A DNA stretch of 52,471 nucleotides from an uncultured Bacteroidales bacterium (lineage in GTDB: Bacteria; Bacteroidota; Bacteroidia; Bacteroidales; UBA932). Both the position numbers and the translations under genes were made by a program. The stretch lies in assembly GCA_900319485.1 (NCBI GenBank), contig ONOQ01000012.1, positions 1 through 52,471 of the forward strand. The letters are read 5' to 3'. The notes beneath the pieces were generated by a model that was given only the letters and a program-made list of their open reading frames with translations, did not search any database and was not told the origin of the DNA. Positions 1-7,496 of the stretch are shown in pieces; position 1 is the first letter of the stretch; each line of letters opens with the position of its first letter.

Positions 1-590
1 CGGATGTTGGCCTTTACAGTGCCCCAGTCTGTGTTGTCAAACATAAACGGCATGGGATCGGTCTCTGCATCTTCAAAGTAAGCAAGGCTCTTCATGGCAA
101 TGAATAGCGATCCGTCCGGATACTTCTGCATGTACATATCCAGGATTTCCTTCAAAGAAAAGATTTGCAGGAGCCGATTCATATCTATGAAATCTTTCTT
201 GGTGCCACGGCCGATAATCGCCGCTACTTTCATAGCAGCAATATCTTTTATGCCTGCCAGGATAATGCCGTCTTCTTCAACGGGCTTATCAATCCATGGA
301 TACCTGCTGTAGTTGACCAGGTCAACCTTAATGCCATTTACTTGATATATCTTGATGTTTTTGGACTCTTTGATAACTGAAACATTGAAATGCTCTTCAA
401 GGGCATCCCTGATTTCAATTCCATCGGCAGAAATGTCTCCAAACAAATCCAAATCTACAGACTTCCTGTGTCCCAATTGCAAGGCCAATGAAGTACCTCC
501 TACAAGGCGAAGACCTTGCAGTAAAGGAATGGCCTGCAGTGACTTTAGAAGTTGCAGTGTTCCGGGTTCGAGTGTCTGGTATTGTAGCAT
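1..590 (-). CDS. AbiEii-type nucleotidyltransferase (toxin-like), 3' end cut by window edge
   Basis: The gene reads leftward from an ATG at 590 and runs off the left edge after about 196 codons. The N-terminal half carries the nucleotidyltransferase signature: GGTSLALQLGHR followed by SVDLDLF, matching the G-G-T/S ... DxDxF pattern of the AbiEii/AbiGii toxin family (DNA polymerase beta fold). A later segment with KVDLVNY and a KDFIDMNRLL stretch also fits the family. Known members transfer a nucleotide to tRNA or other targets and act as toxins in abortive-infection type IV toxin-antitoxin modules. The start overlaps the end of the upstream DUF6922-like gene by 46 bp, so the two are translationally linked. 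The activity here is inferred from the motif only. Confidence 0.8.
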   Translation of the reverse strand, partial: MLQYQTLEPGTLQLLKSLQAIPLLQGLRLVGGTSLALQLGHRKSVDLDLFGDISADGIEIRDALEEHFNVSVIKESKNIKIYQVNGIKVDLVNYSRYPWIDKPVEEDGIILAGIKDIAAMKVAAIIGRGTKKDFIDMNRLLQIFSLKEILDMYMQKYPDGSLFIAMKSLAYFEDAETDPMPFMFDNTDWGTVKANI

Positions 591-850
591 CGGAACTGTT
601 CTGGAGGTGTACGGGAAACAGTACTGACGAATGCAAGTGCGCGAGGCTCCAGGGACCGAAGGCTCTTGGTAATGCTTACAATCTTTTCAAGTCCATAGTA
701 GTCCAGCAAGAGCTTCCAGTCACCTATCTGGCCATATTCCAACACTCGCTGAATGACATATGGGGCATTCTGGATGAGGTCAATACTATTCTTGTCAACA
801 TCCCAAAACAGATTGACTGAAAAACCCTGTATGCACTCCTTCATTGACAT
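545..850 (-). CDS. DUF6922-like small protein, putative antitoxin partner
   Basis: This 101-residue protein starts at the ATG at 850, the first good start below a TAnnTTTG promoter; a longer frame upstream would cross that promoter. Its sequence, with SVNLFWDVD near the N-terminus and a VLEYGQIGDWKLLLDYYG helix-rich core, matches the small Bacteroidetes DUF6922 proteins I know from positions just upstream of AbiEii-type nucleotidyltransferases. It has no signal peptide or membrane segment. Its last 46 bp overlap the toxin-like gene in another frame. By position it is the antitoxin or regulatory partner, which is an inference; the sequence shows no recognisable DNA-binding motif. Confidence 0.65.
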   Translation of the reverse strand: MSMKECIQGFSVNLFWDVDKNSIDLIQNAPYVIQRVLEYGQIGDWKLLLDYYGLEKIVSITKSLRSLEPRALAFVSTVSRTPPEQFRCYNTRHSNPEHCNF

Positions 851-857
851 ATCATCA

Positions 858-865
858 CAAATGTA
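858..865 (-). promoter_or_regulatory. Bacteroidetes -7 box for the DUF6922/AbiEii pair
   Basis: Read leftward the sequence is TACATTTG, a perfect TAnnTTTG, 7 bp from the ATG at 850. The transcript would have almost no leader. Confidence 0.5.
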
Positions 866-877
866 CAAAAAATAAAC

Positions 878-907
878 GAAAAACTCCCGTTGACAGGGAG
901 TTTTTCG
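878..907. terminator. Hairpin terminator with A- and T-rich flanks
   Basis: GAAAAACTCCC and GGGAGTTTTTC pair around a short GTTGACA loop, flanked by A and T runs so it could work in both directions. It would stop leftward transcription from the 999-1523 lipoprotein gene before it reaches the AbiEii pair. Confidence 0.7.
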
Positions 908-933
908 TGTGGGCGTAAACAAAAACTACAAAC

Positions 934-979
934 TTTGAGCGACACTTCCAAGCCATGTCGCTTAAAAATGTCGCTCAAA
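934..979. repeat. Perfect 11-bp inverted repeat downstream of the 999-1523 gene
   Basis: TTTGAGCGACA (934-944) and TGTCGCTCAAA (969-979) are exact reverse complements separated by 24 bp. The loop contains a second TGTCGCTTAAA that can pair with the left arm instead. It lies just after the stop of the lipoprotein gene on the - strand and may help end or stabilise that transcript. Confidence 0.6.
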
Positions 980-998
980 AGTGCGGTATCATTGCGAA

Positions 999-1523
999 TT
1001 ATCGGCCCGTTTTGGAGGATTTTACAGAAGGGTATGTCCCATAGGGCGGATCCATCTCAACATCCTTCATTCCCTCATTAGGCGGGAAGGAGATTCGTTT
1101 ATATGTTTTCCCATCTTTCTCCACCACATCATCTTTTCTGAACCAGTATTTCTGAATGACATAATCAGACATTTTCCCTTCGCCCCAATGTCTGTCCATA
1201 CGATCCCCATCCAGTACCACTACCAATAAAACATCTGTTTGCCAGAACACATCCTCCACTACCCATTCTGCGTCTACCGGTCTACCCGTCATTACATTAG
1301 CGAATGACCCCATATCTCCTGGATCGATGTGTGTCAAATACCATTTGCTGTTCACTTCCTCAATGCTTTGAGGATCATCACCTGTTGGTAGTCCCGTCTT
1401 TTGCGACCAAATGTAAATACCACCGCTCCATTGATTCTCAATGTCAAGAGAGTAAAAATAGTCACATGAGCCCAAAGAAACTAGGCCGATGATGGCTGCT
1501 ATAAAATGACAAAATCGTTTCAT
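999..1523 (-). CDS. Small putative lipoprotein of unknown function
   Basis: This 174-residue protein starts at the ATG at 1523. It opens with MKRFCHFIAAIIGLVSLGSC, a lipoprotein signal peptide ending at a lipobox cysteine (residue 20). The mature part has no family I recognise; it is rich in Trp, Asp and Tyr and contains a WVVEDVFWQTDVLLVVVLDG strand region. A longer frame back to 1754 passes through a GC hairpin and a repeat, so it is not a believable start. A TAnnTTTG box lies about 30 bp upstream. The gene is flanked by repeats on both sides, typical of accessory single-gene inserts. Confidence 0.65.
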   Translation of the reverse strand: MKRFCHFIAAIIGLVSLGSCDYFYSLDIENQWSGGIYIWSQKTGLPTGDDPQSIEEVNSKWYLTHIDPGDMGSFANVMTGRPVDAEWVVEDVFWQTDVLLVVVLDGDRMDRHWGEGKMSDYVIQKYWFRKDDVVEKDGKTYKRISFPPNEGMKDVEMDPPYGTYPSVKSSKTGR

Positions 1524-1553
1524 GTTTTGGGAATATTTTTTTGCATTTATAAG

Positions 1554-1561
1554 CAAAGGTA
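1554..1561 (-). promoter_or_regulatory. -7 box (TACCTTTG) for the lipoprotein gene
   Basis: Read leftward, TACCTTTG is a perfect TAnnTTTG 30 bp upstream of the ATG at 1523. No clear -33 TTTG is seen at the expected spacing. Confidence 0.55.
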
Positions 1562-1650
1562 GATATTTTTTTGCATTTTGCCGCGAATCCAAAAAAAAGG
1601 GCCCCACAAGCCTTCTGTGTGGATTGGCGGCAATGGTGGCTAAAGGGGCA

Positions 1651-1682
1651 AAAAGCCGGCCCTCGCAGAGGAGGCCGGCTGT
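1651..1682. terminator. GC-rich hairpin beside repeat copy 1
   Basis: AGCCGGCC (1654-1661) pairs with GGCCGGCT (1673-1680) after an A run. The same hairpin sits next to the other copies of the adjoining repeat (7497-7521 has the same stem), so it seems to travel with it. Read leftward it could end the transcript of the 1776-2504 gene. Confidence 0.6.
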
Positions 1683-1685
1683 ATT

Positions 1686-1770
1686 CGCGTGCGGGCAATG
1701 GGACAAATATCTAACCAATTTTGACGATTTTAGAACCGTGTATCTATTTGGCAAACAACAAATTGAATAG
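1686..1770 (+). repeat. Dispersed 3'-tail repeat, copy 1
   Basis: The copy begins with CGCGTGCGGGC-AATGGGAC and continues with an open frame (1699-1770, ending in TAG) that reads WDKYLTNFDDF then VYLFG. Three other copies lie at 2721-2828, 6237-6320 and 7521-7607. Codon third positions vary among copies while the peptide is kept, so the unit derives from the 3' end of a protein gene. There is no complete gene here: upstream of the conserved part the frame enters the hairpin. Confidence 0.75.
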
Positions 1771-1775
1771 TTTGG

Positions 1776-2504
1776 TTATCTCATGTATCCCTCGATGCGA
1801 TAAACTTTTTCAAGAAGCTTTATTTCCTCTTGGGTGGCGGCGTTTTTATGCCATACTTCTATACGTGCCGCATAATAATCATCCCAGTCTCCTTCATAGA
1901 CTGTGAACGGCTTTTTGTTCACAAGCTGAGTAAAGCAATGTGAGGAATCAATCTGAACGGAACTATAATCAGCTACTCTATCTTTTGAAAGAGCGATGTT
2001 GTCAGTTGCCTCAAAACAACGAAGGAAGATGCTACCGGCAGGAAGTTCAGAATAATAGAAATCGTAGTAATAACTACCATGTTCTCCCCAGATCTGAAGG
2101 TAACTGGATGTATCTAGAGAGTCTACTATAACTGTTGAAAAAGTATAACGATTATAATCATCCACCGAACGGTCAATAGGAGTAGAGTAGTCCATGCCCT
2201 CAGGAATGGGGTGTTTTCGTCCAAATCCATCCGGTGCCGTCATGGATCCCATCACAAGGGGGAAATACATAACACATATCACAAGAATAGATAAGGCAAC
2301 AGACAGGAAACACTTCCACCATTGCTTGTAAACCAGCAGAATAATCCAAGAACATAGAAGTGCCAGTACAGCTATAAGCATCAGAATACCAACTATAGTA
2401 TCCAGTATAGTGGGAATGGTTGTGAATAATAATCCCATTAGTATTAGCAGACATGCTAGTATAACAGGGAATAACCACCAGTATTTGACAATGAATCTCC
2501 TCAT
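1776..2504 (-). CDS. Membrane-anchored protein of unknown function
   Basis: This 242-residue protein has three hydrophobic segments in its first 90 residues (about 9-31, 35-57 and 65-85), then a hydrophilic domain of about 150 residues rich in Tyr, Asp and Ser, probably exported. The ATG at 2504 lies 20 bp below a TAnnTTTG promoter. I do not recognise the family. The stop is 5 bp from the end of repeat copy 1, and the gene stands alone between repeats, which suggests accessory DNA. Confidence 0.6.
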   Translation of the reverse strand: MRRFIVKYWWLFPVILACLLILMGLLFTTIPTILDTIVGILMLIAVLALLCSWIILLVYKQWWKCFLSVALSILVICVMYFPLVMGSMTAPDGFGRKHPIPEGMDYSTPIDRSVDDYNRYTFSTVIVDSLDTSSYLQIWGEHGSYYYDFYYSELPAGSIFLRCFEATDNIALSKDRVADYSSVQIDSSHCFTQLVNKKPFTVYEGDWDDYYAARIEVWHKNAATQEEIKLLEKVYRIEGYMR

Positions 2505-2523
2505 ACGAGTAATAATTACAGTT

Positions 2524-2531
2524 CAAATATA
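2524..2531 (-). promoter_or_regulatory. -7 box (TATATTTG) for the 1776-2504 gene
   Basis: Read leftward, TATATTTG matches TAnnTTTG exactly, 20 bp upstream of the ATG. Confidence 0.5.
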
Positions 2532-2562
2532 ATCAATTCTCACCATACGGCGCAAAAAAAAA

Positions 2563-2720
2563 ATTTCGGAGGTCGAAGGCCGACAGAAGGGGGTGCGCGA
2601 AGCGCAGCGGGGGAATCCTTTCACCCGTGCCCCTGGGGGCAGCCGCGAAGCGGCGGGGGATTAAACGACGGAGTCCCTTCATCCCTAAACGAAAGCGCCT
2701 GGCAATAGCCAGGCAAGCTT
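2563..2720. repeat. Composite GC-rich repeat, copy A
   Basis: From ATTTCGGAGG to the hairpin at about 2692-2722 this segment parallels 10331-10489. Shared blocks include CCCCTGGGGGCAGC, GCGAAGC-GCGGGGG, GAGTCCCTTCA and CGAAAGC. Small palindromes such as GCGCGAAGCGC and GCCGCGAAGCGGC fill it. In copy B the same unit abuts the 3' end of tRNA-Leu; here it abuts dispersed-repeat copy 2. No coding potential is apparent. It occupies most of the 2505-2907 gap. Confidence 0.7.
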
Positions 2721-2828
2721 TCGTGCGGGCAATGGGACAATTATCTAACCAATTTTGATGATTATCGAGAGGTGTATCTACTTGGTATTCAGGCAGATGA
2801 TAGATTAACTAAAGAAGCCTGGATCTAA
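2721..2828 (+). repeat. Dispersed 3'-tail repeat, copy 2
   Basis: After TCGTGCGGGC-AATGGGAC an open frame (2733-2828) reads WDNYLTNFDDY then VYLLGIQ and extends nine codons further than the other copies before TAA. A hairpin (CGCCTGGC with GCCAGGC) precedes it, as in copies 1 and 4. It lies 79 bp beyond the 3' end of the SDR gene. Confidence 0.75.
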
Positions 2829-2907
2829 GTTTTTTTGAGCACACAGTCTATCGCAGGTTTCTTGGCCAAGAACAGTCCGAATTCATTCATGTCATAAATC
2901 CAGATTC

Positions 2908-3744
2908 TCAGTGCGTCGCTTTGAGATATTGAAGGTCTCCGTACCAGTAGGAGGCGGTAGTGCCGCCGTCAATGAGGATGTCAGTGCCGGTGATGAAACG
3001 GCCTCGGCTGGACATCAGGAATTCTGCCAAGTCGCCCACTTCGTCAGGCGTTCCCGCGCGCTTTGCAGGTGCGCCGGCAATCATCTTCAGATAGCCTTCT
3101 GCGCGGGGACCGTGGAGCTCATCGTTGGCCAACGGTGTGATGATAATGCCCGGGCTGATGCTGTTGATGGTGGCGCCGCGCTTACCCCAGCGACAAGCTT
3201 CGAAAGCTACACGGAGGACATTGCAGCGCTTGGAATACTGATAGGCCTTGAGGGTATCGGTAATGGCCTCGATGAAGGGAAGATGAAGCAGGGCTTCCAC
3301 GGGACTCGTAGCCAGCGCCTCGTTCTCTTCCAGGCTCAATGCCGGAAGACGGTGGCCGGACTGGGAAGAGATAATCACGCCGGAACCACCTTCCGCAATG
3401 ACTTTACCGAACTCTTCAATCAACACTGAGGTCCCGTAGAGATCCACCTGCAGGATTTTAGCTACAGGGGCCTGAGACGGAGAAACTCCCGCCGCATTAA
3501 TCAAATACTTCACCGGACCCAGTTCCGTGGCAAATTTCACCAGATTGAGGATGCTTTCCTTGTCGCCCAGGTCCATCGAGATCGTTCGAGTCTCAAAACC
3601 AGCATCCTCCAGCGTTTTAGCTGCCCGGTTTGCGTTCTCAATGCTATAATCGGCCAGGACGGTAATCTTGCCTGCGCCCACTCTTCTTGCGATGGCCTGG
3701 CCGATGGAACCGGCTCCGACCAATACGGATACTTCTTTTGGCAT
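2908..3744 (-). CDS. SDR-family NAD(P)-dependent oxidoreductase
   Basis: This 278-residue short-chain dehydrogenase has an N-terminal Rossmann motif (GAGSIGQAIA, residues 10-19), the NAAG motif (83-86), a catalytic Ser near 126-127 and the YxxxK pair Y168/K172 in YQYSKRCN. ISPGIIITP and the C-terminal FITGTDILIDGG are standard for the classical family. The insert between the Ser and Tyr (about 40 residues) is longer than usual. The substrate cannot be read from the sequence. It is the last gene of a three-gene leftward operon with an aldo-keto reductase (21 bp gap) and a flavodoxin, which suggests a redox or detoxification role. Confidence 0.9.
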   Translation of the reverse strand: MPKEVSVLVGAGSIGQAIARRVGAGKITVLADYSIENANRAAKTLEDAGFETRTISMDLGDKESILNLVKFATELGPVKYLINAAGVSPSQAPVAKILQVDLYGTSVLIEEFGKVIAEGGSGVIISSQSGHRLPALSLEENEALATSPVEALLHLPFIEAITDTLKAYQYSKRCNVLRVAFEACRWGKRGATINSISPGIIITPLANDELHGPRAEGYLKMIAGAPAKRAGTPDEVGDLAEFLMSSRGRFITGTDILIDGGTTASYWYGDLQYLKATH

Positions 3745-3765
3745 CGTGGTATAGTTATCTTATGT

Positions 3766-4608
3766 CTAGCCGCGCCATCCCATGAACATCTTCGTCACAT
3801 CCCCATCGTGATGGTCAAAGAACAGGCTCTTGCCTGTGTCGAGTTTCTGAATCTGAGCCATGTCATCCTCAGAGAGTTGGAAGTCGAAAATGTTGAGATT
3901 CTCCACCATCCGCTCCTTGTGGGTGGATTTCGGGATGATGATGGCACCGCGCTGAAGCAGCCAGCGGAGTGCGACCTGCGGGACAGTCTTGCCGTACTGG
4001 CGCCCGATTCCGGCAAGCAGCTCGTTTGTAAAGAAGCTGTTTCGGCCCTCGGCCAACGGTCCCCAGGACATAATGCGGCAGTCGAGTTCTTCCATGTACT
4101 TCTGCGCCTTGACCTGTTGGTCGAATACGTGCATTTCCACCTGGTTCACCATCGGCTTGATCTCCACGTTCGACGCCAGGTCAATCAGGTGATCGGGATA
4201 AAAATTGCTCACGCCGATCGCCCGGAGCTTCCCTTCCCGATAGGCCTCCATCAAGGCACGATAAGCGCCGTAGCGGTCACAGAAGGGCTGGTGGAGCAGC
4301 ATCAGGTCGATATAATCTGTCTGCAGTTTCCGCAAGCTCTCGTCGATGGACGCTTTGGCCTTCTCGTAGCCATAGTCCGAAATCCAGATCTTAGAGACGA
4401 GGAACAAGTCCTCGCGCAAGATCCCGCTCTTTCGCCAGGCCTTGCCCACCCCCTCTTCATTGTGGTAGGCTTGTGCCGTATCCACCATCCGATAGCCGAC
4501 GCTCAGCGCATCGCTCACGCAACGTTCACACTCCTCCGGAGAGACTTGATAGACTCCGTAACCCATCTGCGGCATCTGAACGCCGTTATATAGTTTGATT
4601 GTTTTCAT
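3766..4608 (-). CDS. Aldo/keto reductase
   Basis: This 280-residue NADPH-dependent aldo-keto reductase has the full catalytic tetrad: D43 and Y48 in DTAQAYHNE, K73 in LVSKIW and H106 in LLHQPF. The GVSNF motif and the C-terminal cofactor motif IIPKSTHKERM are present. Length and motifs are those of the 2,5-diketo-gluconate reductase-like group common in Bacteroidetes. It reduces carbonyls to alcohols in the cytoplasm; the real substrate is unknown. It sits between the flavodoxin (32 bp upstream) and SDR genes in one operon. Confidence 0.93.
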   Translation of the reverse strand: MKTIKLYNGVQMPQMGYGVYQVSPEECERCVSDALSVGYRMVDTAQAYHNEEGVGKAWRKSGILREDLFLVSKIWISDYGYEKAKASIDESLRKLQTDYIDLMLLHQPFCDRYGAYRALMEAYREGKLRAIGVSNFYPDHLIDLASNVEIKPMVNQVEMHVFDQQVKAQKYMEELDCRIMSWGPLAEGRNSFFTNELLAGIGRQYGKTVPQVALRWLLQRGAIIIPKSTHKERMVENLNIFDFQLSEDDMAQIQKLDTGKSLFFDHHDGDVTKMFMGWRG

Positions 4609-4640
4609 GTCAATGATCTTTTGTATTCATTCATTATGCA

Positions 4641-5174
4641 TTACAGACACATTCTGAGAATCTTCTCCACCTTAGCCTTTCCTGTTCGCACCTCATGGCC
4701 GTAAATGCTGAATCCTTTACTGACGTTGGCTCCGGGAAATGCTTTTTTCACATCCTCCACGCAGCCTGCCAGCCCGCTTCCTTCGTGGGTGGTGAAGGGA
4801 ATGACGGTTTTTCCGTTCAAATCGCCTGCGTGCTTCTTGAAGAAGGTGAACATCACCTGCGGATAGGTGCCCCACCAGACGGGACCGCCGATGAACACGA
4901 TATCATACTCGCTCAAATCCACGTCTCCTTCATACTCGGGCAGTTCACCATTTCTAGCTTCTTCCTGTGCCAGTTTGATAAGCGGGTTATAGGCCATACC
5001 GTCATACTTATGGGTGACAATCTCAAACTGGTCCGCGCCCGTTATTTCTGTGATATAATCGGCAACAATTTTGGTGTTGCCCACTTCTATGTTCCCGACA
5101 GAGTAGTTGTCTCCTGCATGCGAGAAGAACACGACCAAAACTTTTGCGGCTGCAATGACACTCATATTATTCAT
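4641..5174 (-). CDS. Flavodoxin-family protein
   Basis: This 177-residue protein begins with the strand-loop LVVFFSHAGDNY and then VGNT, which together form the FMN phosphate-binding loop, here with an insert as in the flavodoxin_4 group. IVFIGGPVWWGTYP is the second FMN-contact loop and PFTTHEGSG the third. Such proteins carry electrons or act as FMN-dependent quinone or nitro reductases in the cytoplasm. The first residues could form a weak hydrophobic segment but no signal peptide is convincing. It is the first gene of the flavodoxin/AKR/SDR operon, read from a promoter shared with the divergent AraC gene. Confidence 0.88.
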   Translation of the reverse strand: MNNMSVIAAAKVLVVFFSHAGDNYSVGNIEVGNTKIVADYITEITGADQFEIVTHKYDGMAYNPLIKLAQEEARNGELPEYEGDVDLSEYDIVFIGGPVWWGTYPQVMFTFFKKHAGDLNGKTVIPFTTHEGSGLAGCVEDVKKAFPGANVSKGFSIYGHEVRTGKAKVEKILRMCL

Positions 5175-5195
5175 ACTCGTTATTATTTAACACTG

Positions 5196-5203
5196 CAAAG
5201 GTA
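5196..5203 (-). promoter_or_regulatory. -7 box (TACCTTTG) for the flavodoxin operon
   Basis: Read leftward, TACCTTTG matches TAnnTTTG, 21 bp upstream of the flavodoxin ATG, in the 110-bp gap to the divergent AraC gene where its regulator would bind. Confidence 0.6.
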
Positions 5204-5284
5204 CGGTGCAAATTGAATATTTTGCTTTCACAAAAAGTATTACTATTTTCACTTTTTGCACAATTCTTGCAGTGCATCTCAAGC

Positions 5285-6103
5285 ATGAGGACAGATTTCT
5301 ACTATTCTTCAAACTTTGACCGGATGAACGACGCGGCTCTCAGCCATACCTGCATGCACCTGCTATGTACGGCCGGAGAAGGCAGTTTCGTGTTCAACGG
5401 ACACTGCTACCATATCGTCAGGAATGACCTTGTGGTGATACCCATGCCCGACAAAGTGAAGAATACGGCCGCACATGCGGATATGCAGGTTGAATGGTTC
5501 GCGGCAGACTACAAGTTCCTTCAGGGACTGCTTCCCTCCAACAACTACAGTATCGGAGGCAGCATTTCACTGAATCAGAACCCAGTCATCCGATTGACGG
5601 ATGAGCAGGCCGGCCACCTGCTGGAGGATTTTCATCGCCTGCGCGACCGCATGGAAGACCGCCACCTGCAGTTCTATCGTGAATTGATGGGCAGCCTCTG
5701 CCTGACGATGATGTATGACATCTTCGAGGCGCACGCACAGCGTGATACCACGGACAGGCATACCGACAGGACCGCTTATATCGTAAAACAGTTGATGACG
5801 CTGCTGTCCACGGGCATCAGTTGCACGGAACGAGACGTCAGCTATTACGCCCGGCGGCTGCATGTGTCACCCAAGTACCTGTCGGCCACCATCAAGCGCG
5901 TAACCGGCCACAGCGTCACATCGTATATCGATCGCCATACGATCCCCATCCTGAAAGAGTATCTGAACGATGAACGCCTGTCGTTAACCCAGATAGCAGA
6001 CCGCATGAACTTTGCATCTCTCAGTTACTTCAGCCGCTACTGTTACAAACACCTTGGCCAGTCGCCCAGCAAATACAGACAGAGTCTCCAGCCCAAAGAG
6101 TAA
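5285..6103 (+). CDS. AraC-family transcriptional regulator
   Basis: This 272-residue regulator starts at the ATG at 5285; the longer frame from 5213 would use TTG and run through the intergenic region. The N-terminal cupin-like half (residues 1-150) has short beta strands such as GSFVFNGHCYHIV. The C-terminal 100 residues form the double helix-turn-helix: ARRLHVSPKYLSATIKRVTG for the first and LTQIADRMNFASLSYFSRYC for the second, followed by GQSPSKYR. It is divergent from the flavodoxin/AKR/SDR operon across a short gap and is its likely regulator; the ligand is unknown. Confidence 0.9.
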   Translation: MRTDFYYSSNFDRMNDAALSHTCMHLLCTAGEGSFVFNGHCYHIVRNDLVVIPMPDKVKNTAAHADMQVEWFAADYKFLQGLLPSNNYSIGGSISLNQNPVIRLTDEQAGHLLEDFHRLRDRMEDRHLQFYRELMGSLCLTMMYDIFEAHAQRDTTDRHTDRTAYIVKQLMTLLSTGISCTERDVSYYARRLHVSPKYLSATIKRVTGHSVTSYIDRHTIPILKEYLNDERLSLTQIADRMNFASLSYFSRYCYKHLGQSPSKYRQSLQPKE

Positions 6104-6148
6104 GAATTCCTGCAAAAGATTCAGTTAACCTATTTATCGGCATGTCAC

Positions 6149-6183
6149 AAACCCCGACAGTCTTGGATGATTGCCGGGGTTTT
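6149..6183 (+). terminator. Rho-independent terminator of the AraC gene
   Basis: AAACCCCG-ACA pairs with TGCCGGGGTTT around a 13-nt loop, followed by a short T stretch, 45 bp after the AraC stop. Confidence 0.7.
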
Positions 6184-6236
6184 GCTTCGGAATTCTCACA
6201 GAAATCTAAATATCTGAAAATCAATTAGTTAAAAGT

Positions 6237-6320
6237 TCGTGCGGGCAATGGGACAATTATCGAACCAATTTTGAGGATTTGATGGCTGTGTATTTGTTGG
6301 GATTACAGGTTAATCATTAA
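6237..6320 (+). repeat. Dispersed 3'-tail repeat, copy 3
   Basis: After TTCGTGCGGGC-AATGGGAC the frame (6249-6320) reads WDNYRTNFEDL then VYLLGLQ and stops at TAA 6318-6320. That stop overlaps, on the opposite strand, the stop of the Fic gene (6317-6319). This is the most diverged copy and the only one without the GC hairpin directly before it. Confidence 0.72.
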
Positions 6321-7426
6321 TCTGACAAGATAGCCATCAGTTCGGTGTTGAACCAGATATACTCCTTGCCGATTCGCTCTTTTGTGAGAAGACCGAGGCC
6401 CTCCAGCTGACTGAGGTACTTCTTGGCAGTGTTAACGCTCTTAATAGTATCTGACAGAAGATTCTTTGGCCGTATATAGGGCTGCTCGAACAGCTTGGAA
6501 AGGTTGAGTCTGGCCAGGGAGAGTTTGTTCTCCAAGATGTTTTTTTCCGTCTTTTCCATCAAAGAACGGATACGGTTTATCTTATCAATAGTATATTCCG
6601 ATGTTTGTGAAACGGCTTCGAGCATATAAAGAATCCACGCCTTCCAGTCCCTGAGTCCCGTCACGCTGTTAAGGGCGTAGTAGTATGCATCTTTGTTCTG
6701 GAGGATATAGGCGCTCAGGTATAGGATGGGTAGGTCCAGAAGCCCCTTTTGGATCAAATAAATAATGCATAGGATTCGGCCTGTCCTGCCATTGCCGTCC
6801 CGGAATGGATGGATGGCTTCAAACTGATAGTGAGCCATTGCCATTTTGAGGAGCGGATCAACGGGGTAGGCTGAATCGTCGTTCAGAAAGTCAATCCAGT
6901 CGGCCATCTTTTTTTCTACTACTCCTTTCCCTCTTGGAGGAGTATAGATGGTTTCCGCAACCAAAGACCCCCAGCCTCTTTTTTTGATTACAATTTCTGC
7001 CTGGTAGGGGCGAATCCCTTCGTGCGTCTTTTTTACTTGACGAAAGACGTCCACCACTGTTTCAACACTGAGGTTTTTCTCTTTGGTTATGTCCTGAAAA
7101 CCTTTCCAGAGTGCTTCCCTGTAATGCAGAATCTCTTTGGCCGGTCCTTCCAGGTAGTCGTCTTCCTGGTAGGATAAACTACGATAGAGTTCATCGTCCG
7201 TGGTGAAAATATTCTCAATGGCACTACTGGCTTTCGCTTCCCGCAGGGCAATGGTATTTACGAAGATGGTCTGGTTGGGGAGCGTGGCTGCAAGGCCTTT
7301 CAATTCGGCCAGACGCCTGCTCGCTTGCACCAGTTTTGTTCCCACTTCCGCATCCATGTACAGCGCCTGGTCAGGTGGAAGGGGCGGAAGTTGATTGAAG
7401 GGAGTATATCTATCGTATGCTTCCAT
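6317..7426 (-). CDS. Fic family protein (AMP-transferase-like) with C-terminal winged helix
   Basis: This 369-residue protein starts at the ATG at 7426; the frame upstream would need a TTG inside the operator. It has a Fic/DOC N-terminal domain, a class II inhibitory motif (S67-x3-E71-N72 in SSAIEN) and the intact Fic core HPFRDGNGRTGR (206-217), so it should be catalytically competent and self-inhibited by the N-terminal helix. The last 70 residues (SVNTAKKYLSQLEGLGLL) look like a winged helix. Such proteins AMPylate cytosolic targets; many are stand-alone and regulate their own promoter. Two matching palindromes cover its promoter, which fits autoregulation. The target is unknown. Confidence 0.9.
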   Translation of the reverse strand: MEAYDRYTPFNQLPPLPPDQALYMDAEVGTKLVQASRRLAELKGLAATLPNQTIFVNTIALREAKASSAIENIFTTDDELYRSLSYQEDDYLEGPAKEILHYREALWKGFQDITKEKNLSVETVVDVFRQVKKTHEGIRPYQAEIVIKKRGWGSLVAETIYTPPRGKGVVEKKMADWIDFLNDDSAYPVDPLLKMAMAHYQFEAIHPFRDGNGRTGRILCIIYLIQKGLLDLPILYLSAYILQNKDAYYYALNSVTGLRDWKAWILYMLEAVSQTSEYTIDKINRIRSLMEKTEKNILENKLSLARLNLSKLFEQPYIRPKNLLSDTIKSVNTAKKYLSQLEGLGLLTKERIGKEYIWFNTELMAILSD

Positions 7427-7495
7427 TTTTGACAGTTTTCTTTTCAACTGTCAAAAATAGCAAAATTTTGACAGGTTGCAAAATTTCTGTCAAAA
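7426..7495 (-). promoter_or_regulatory. Fic promoter covered by two TTTTGACAG palindromes
   Basis: Read leftward there is a -33 TTTG (7479-7482), a 19-bp spacer and a -7 TATTTTTG (7452-7459). Palindrome 1 has arms TTTTTGACAG (7426-7435) and CTGTCAAAAA (7448-7457), covering the -7 box and touching the start codon. Palindrome 2 has arms TTTTGACAG (7466-7474) and CTGTCAAAA (7487-7495), covering the -33 box. Two equal operators over one promoter strongly suggest repression, probably by the Fic protein's own winged helix, which is an inference. Confidence 0.75.
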
Positions 7496-7496
7496 A

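Noticed and set aside
488-820. Rightward 110-codon frame opposite the AbiEii pair
   Set aside because: It is antisense to two overlapping genes with recognisable protein motifs, and has no promoter.
1686-1770. Remnant tRNA gene
   Set aside because: Only about 17 bases resemble the tRNA-Leu 3' end; the rest has no cloverleaf and a conserved protein frame instead.
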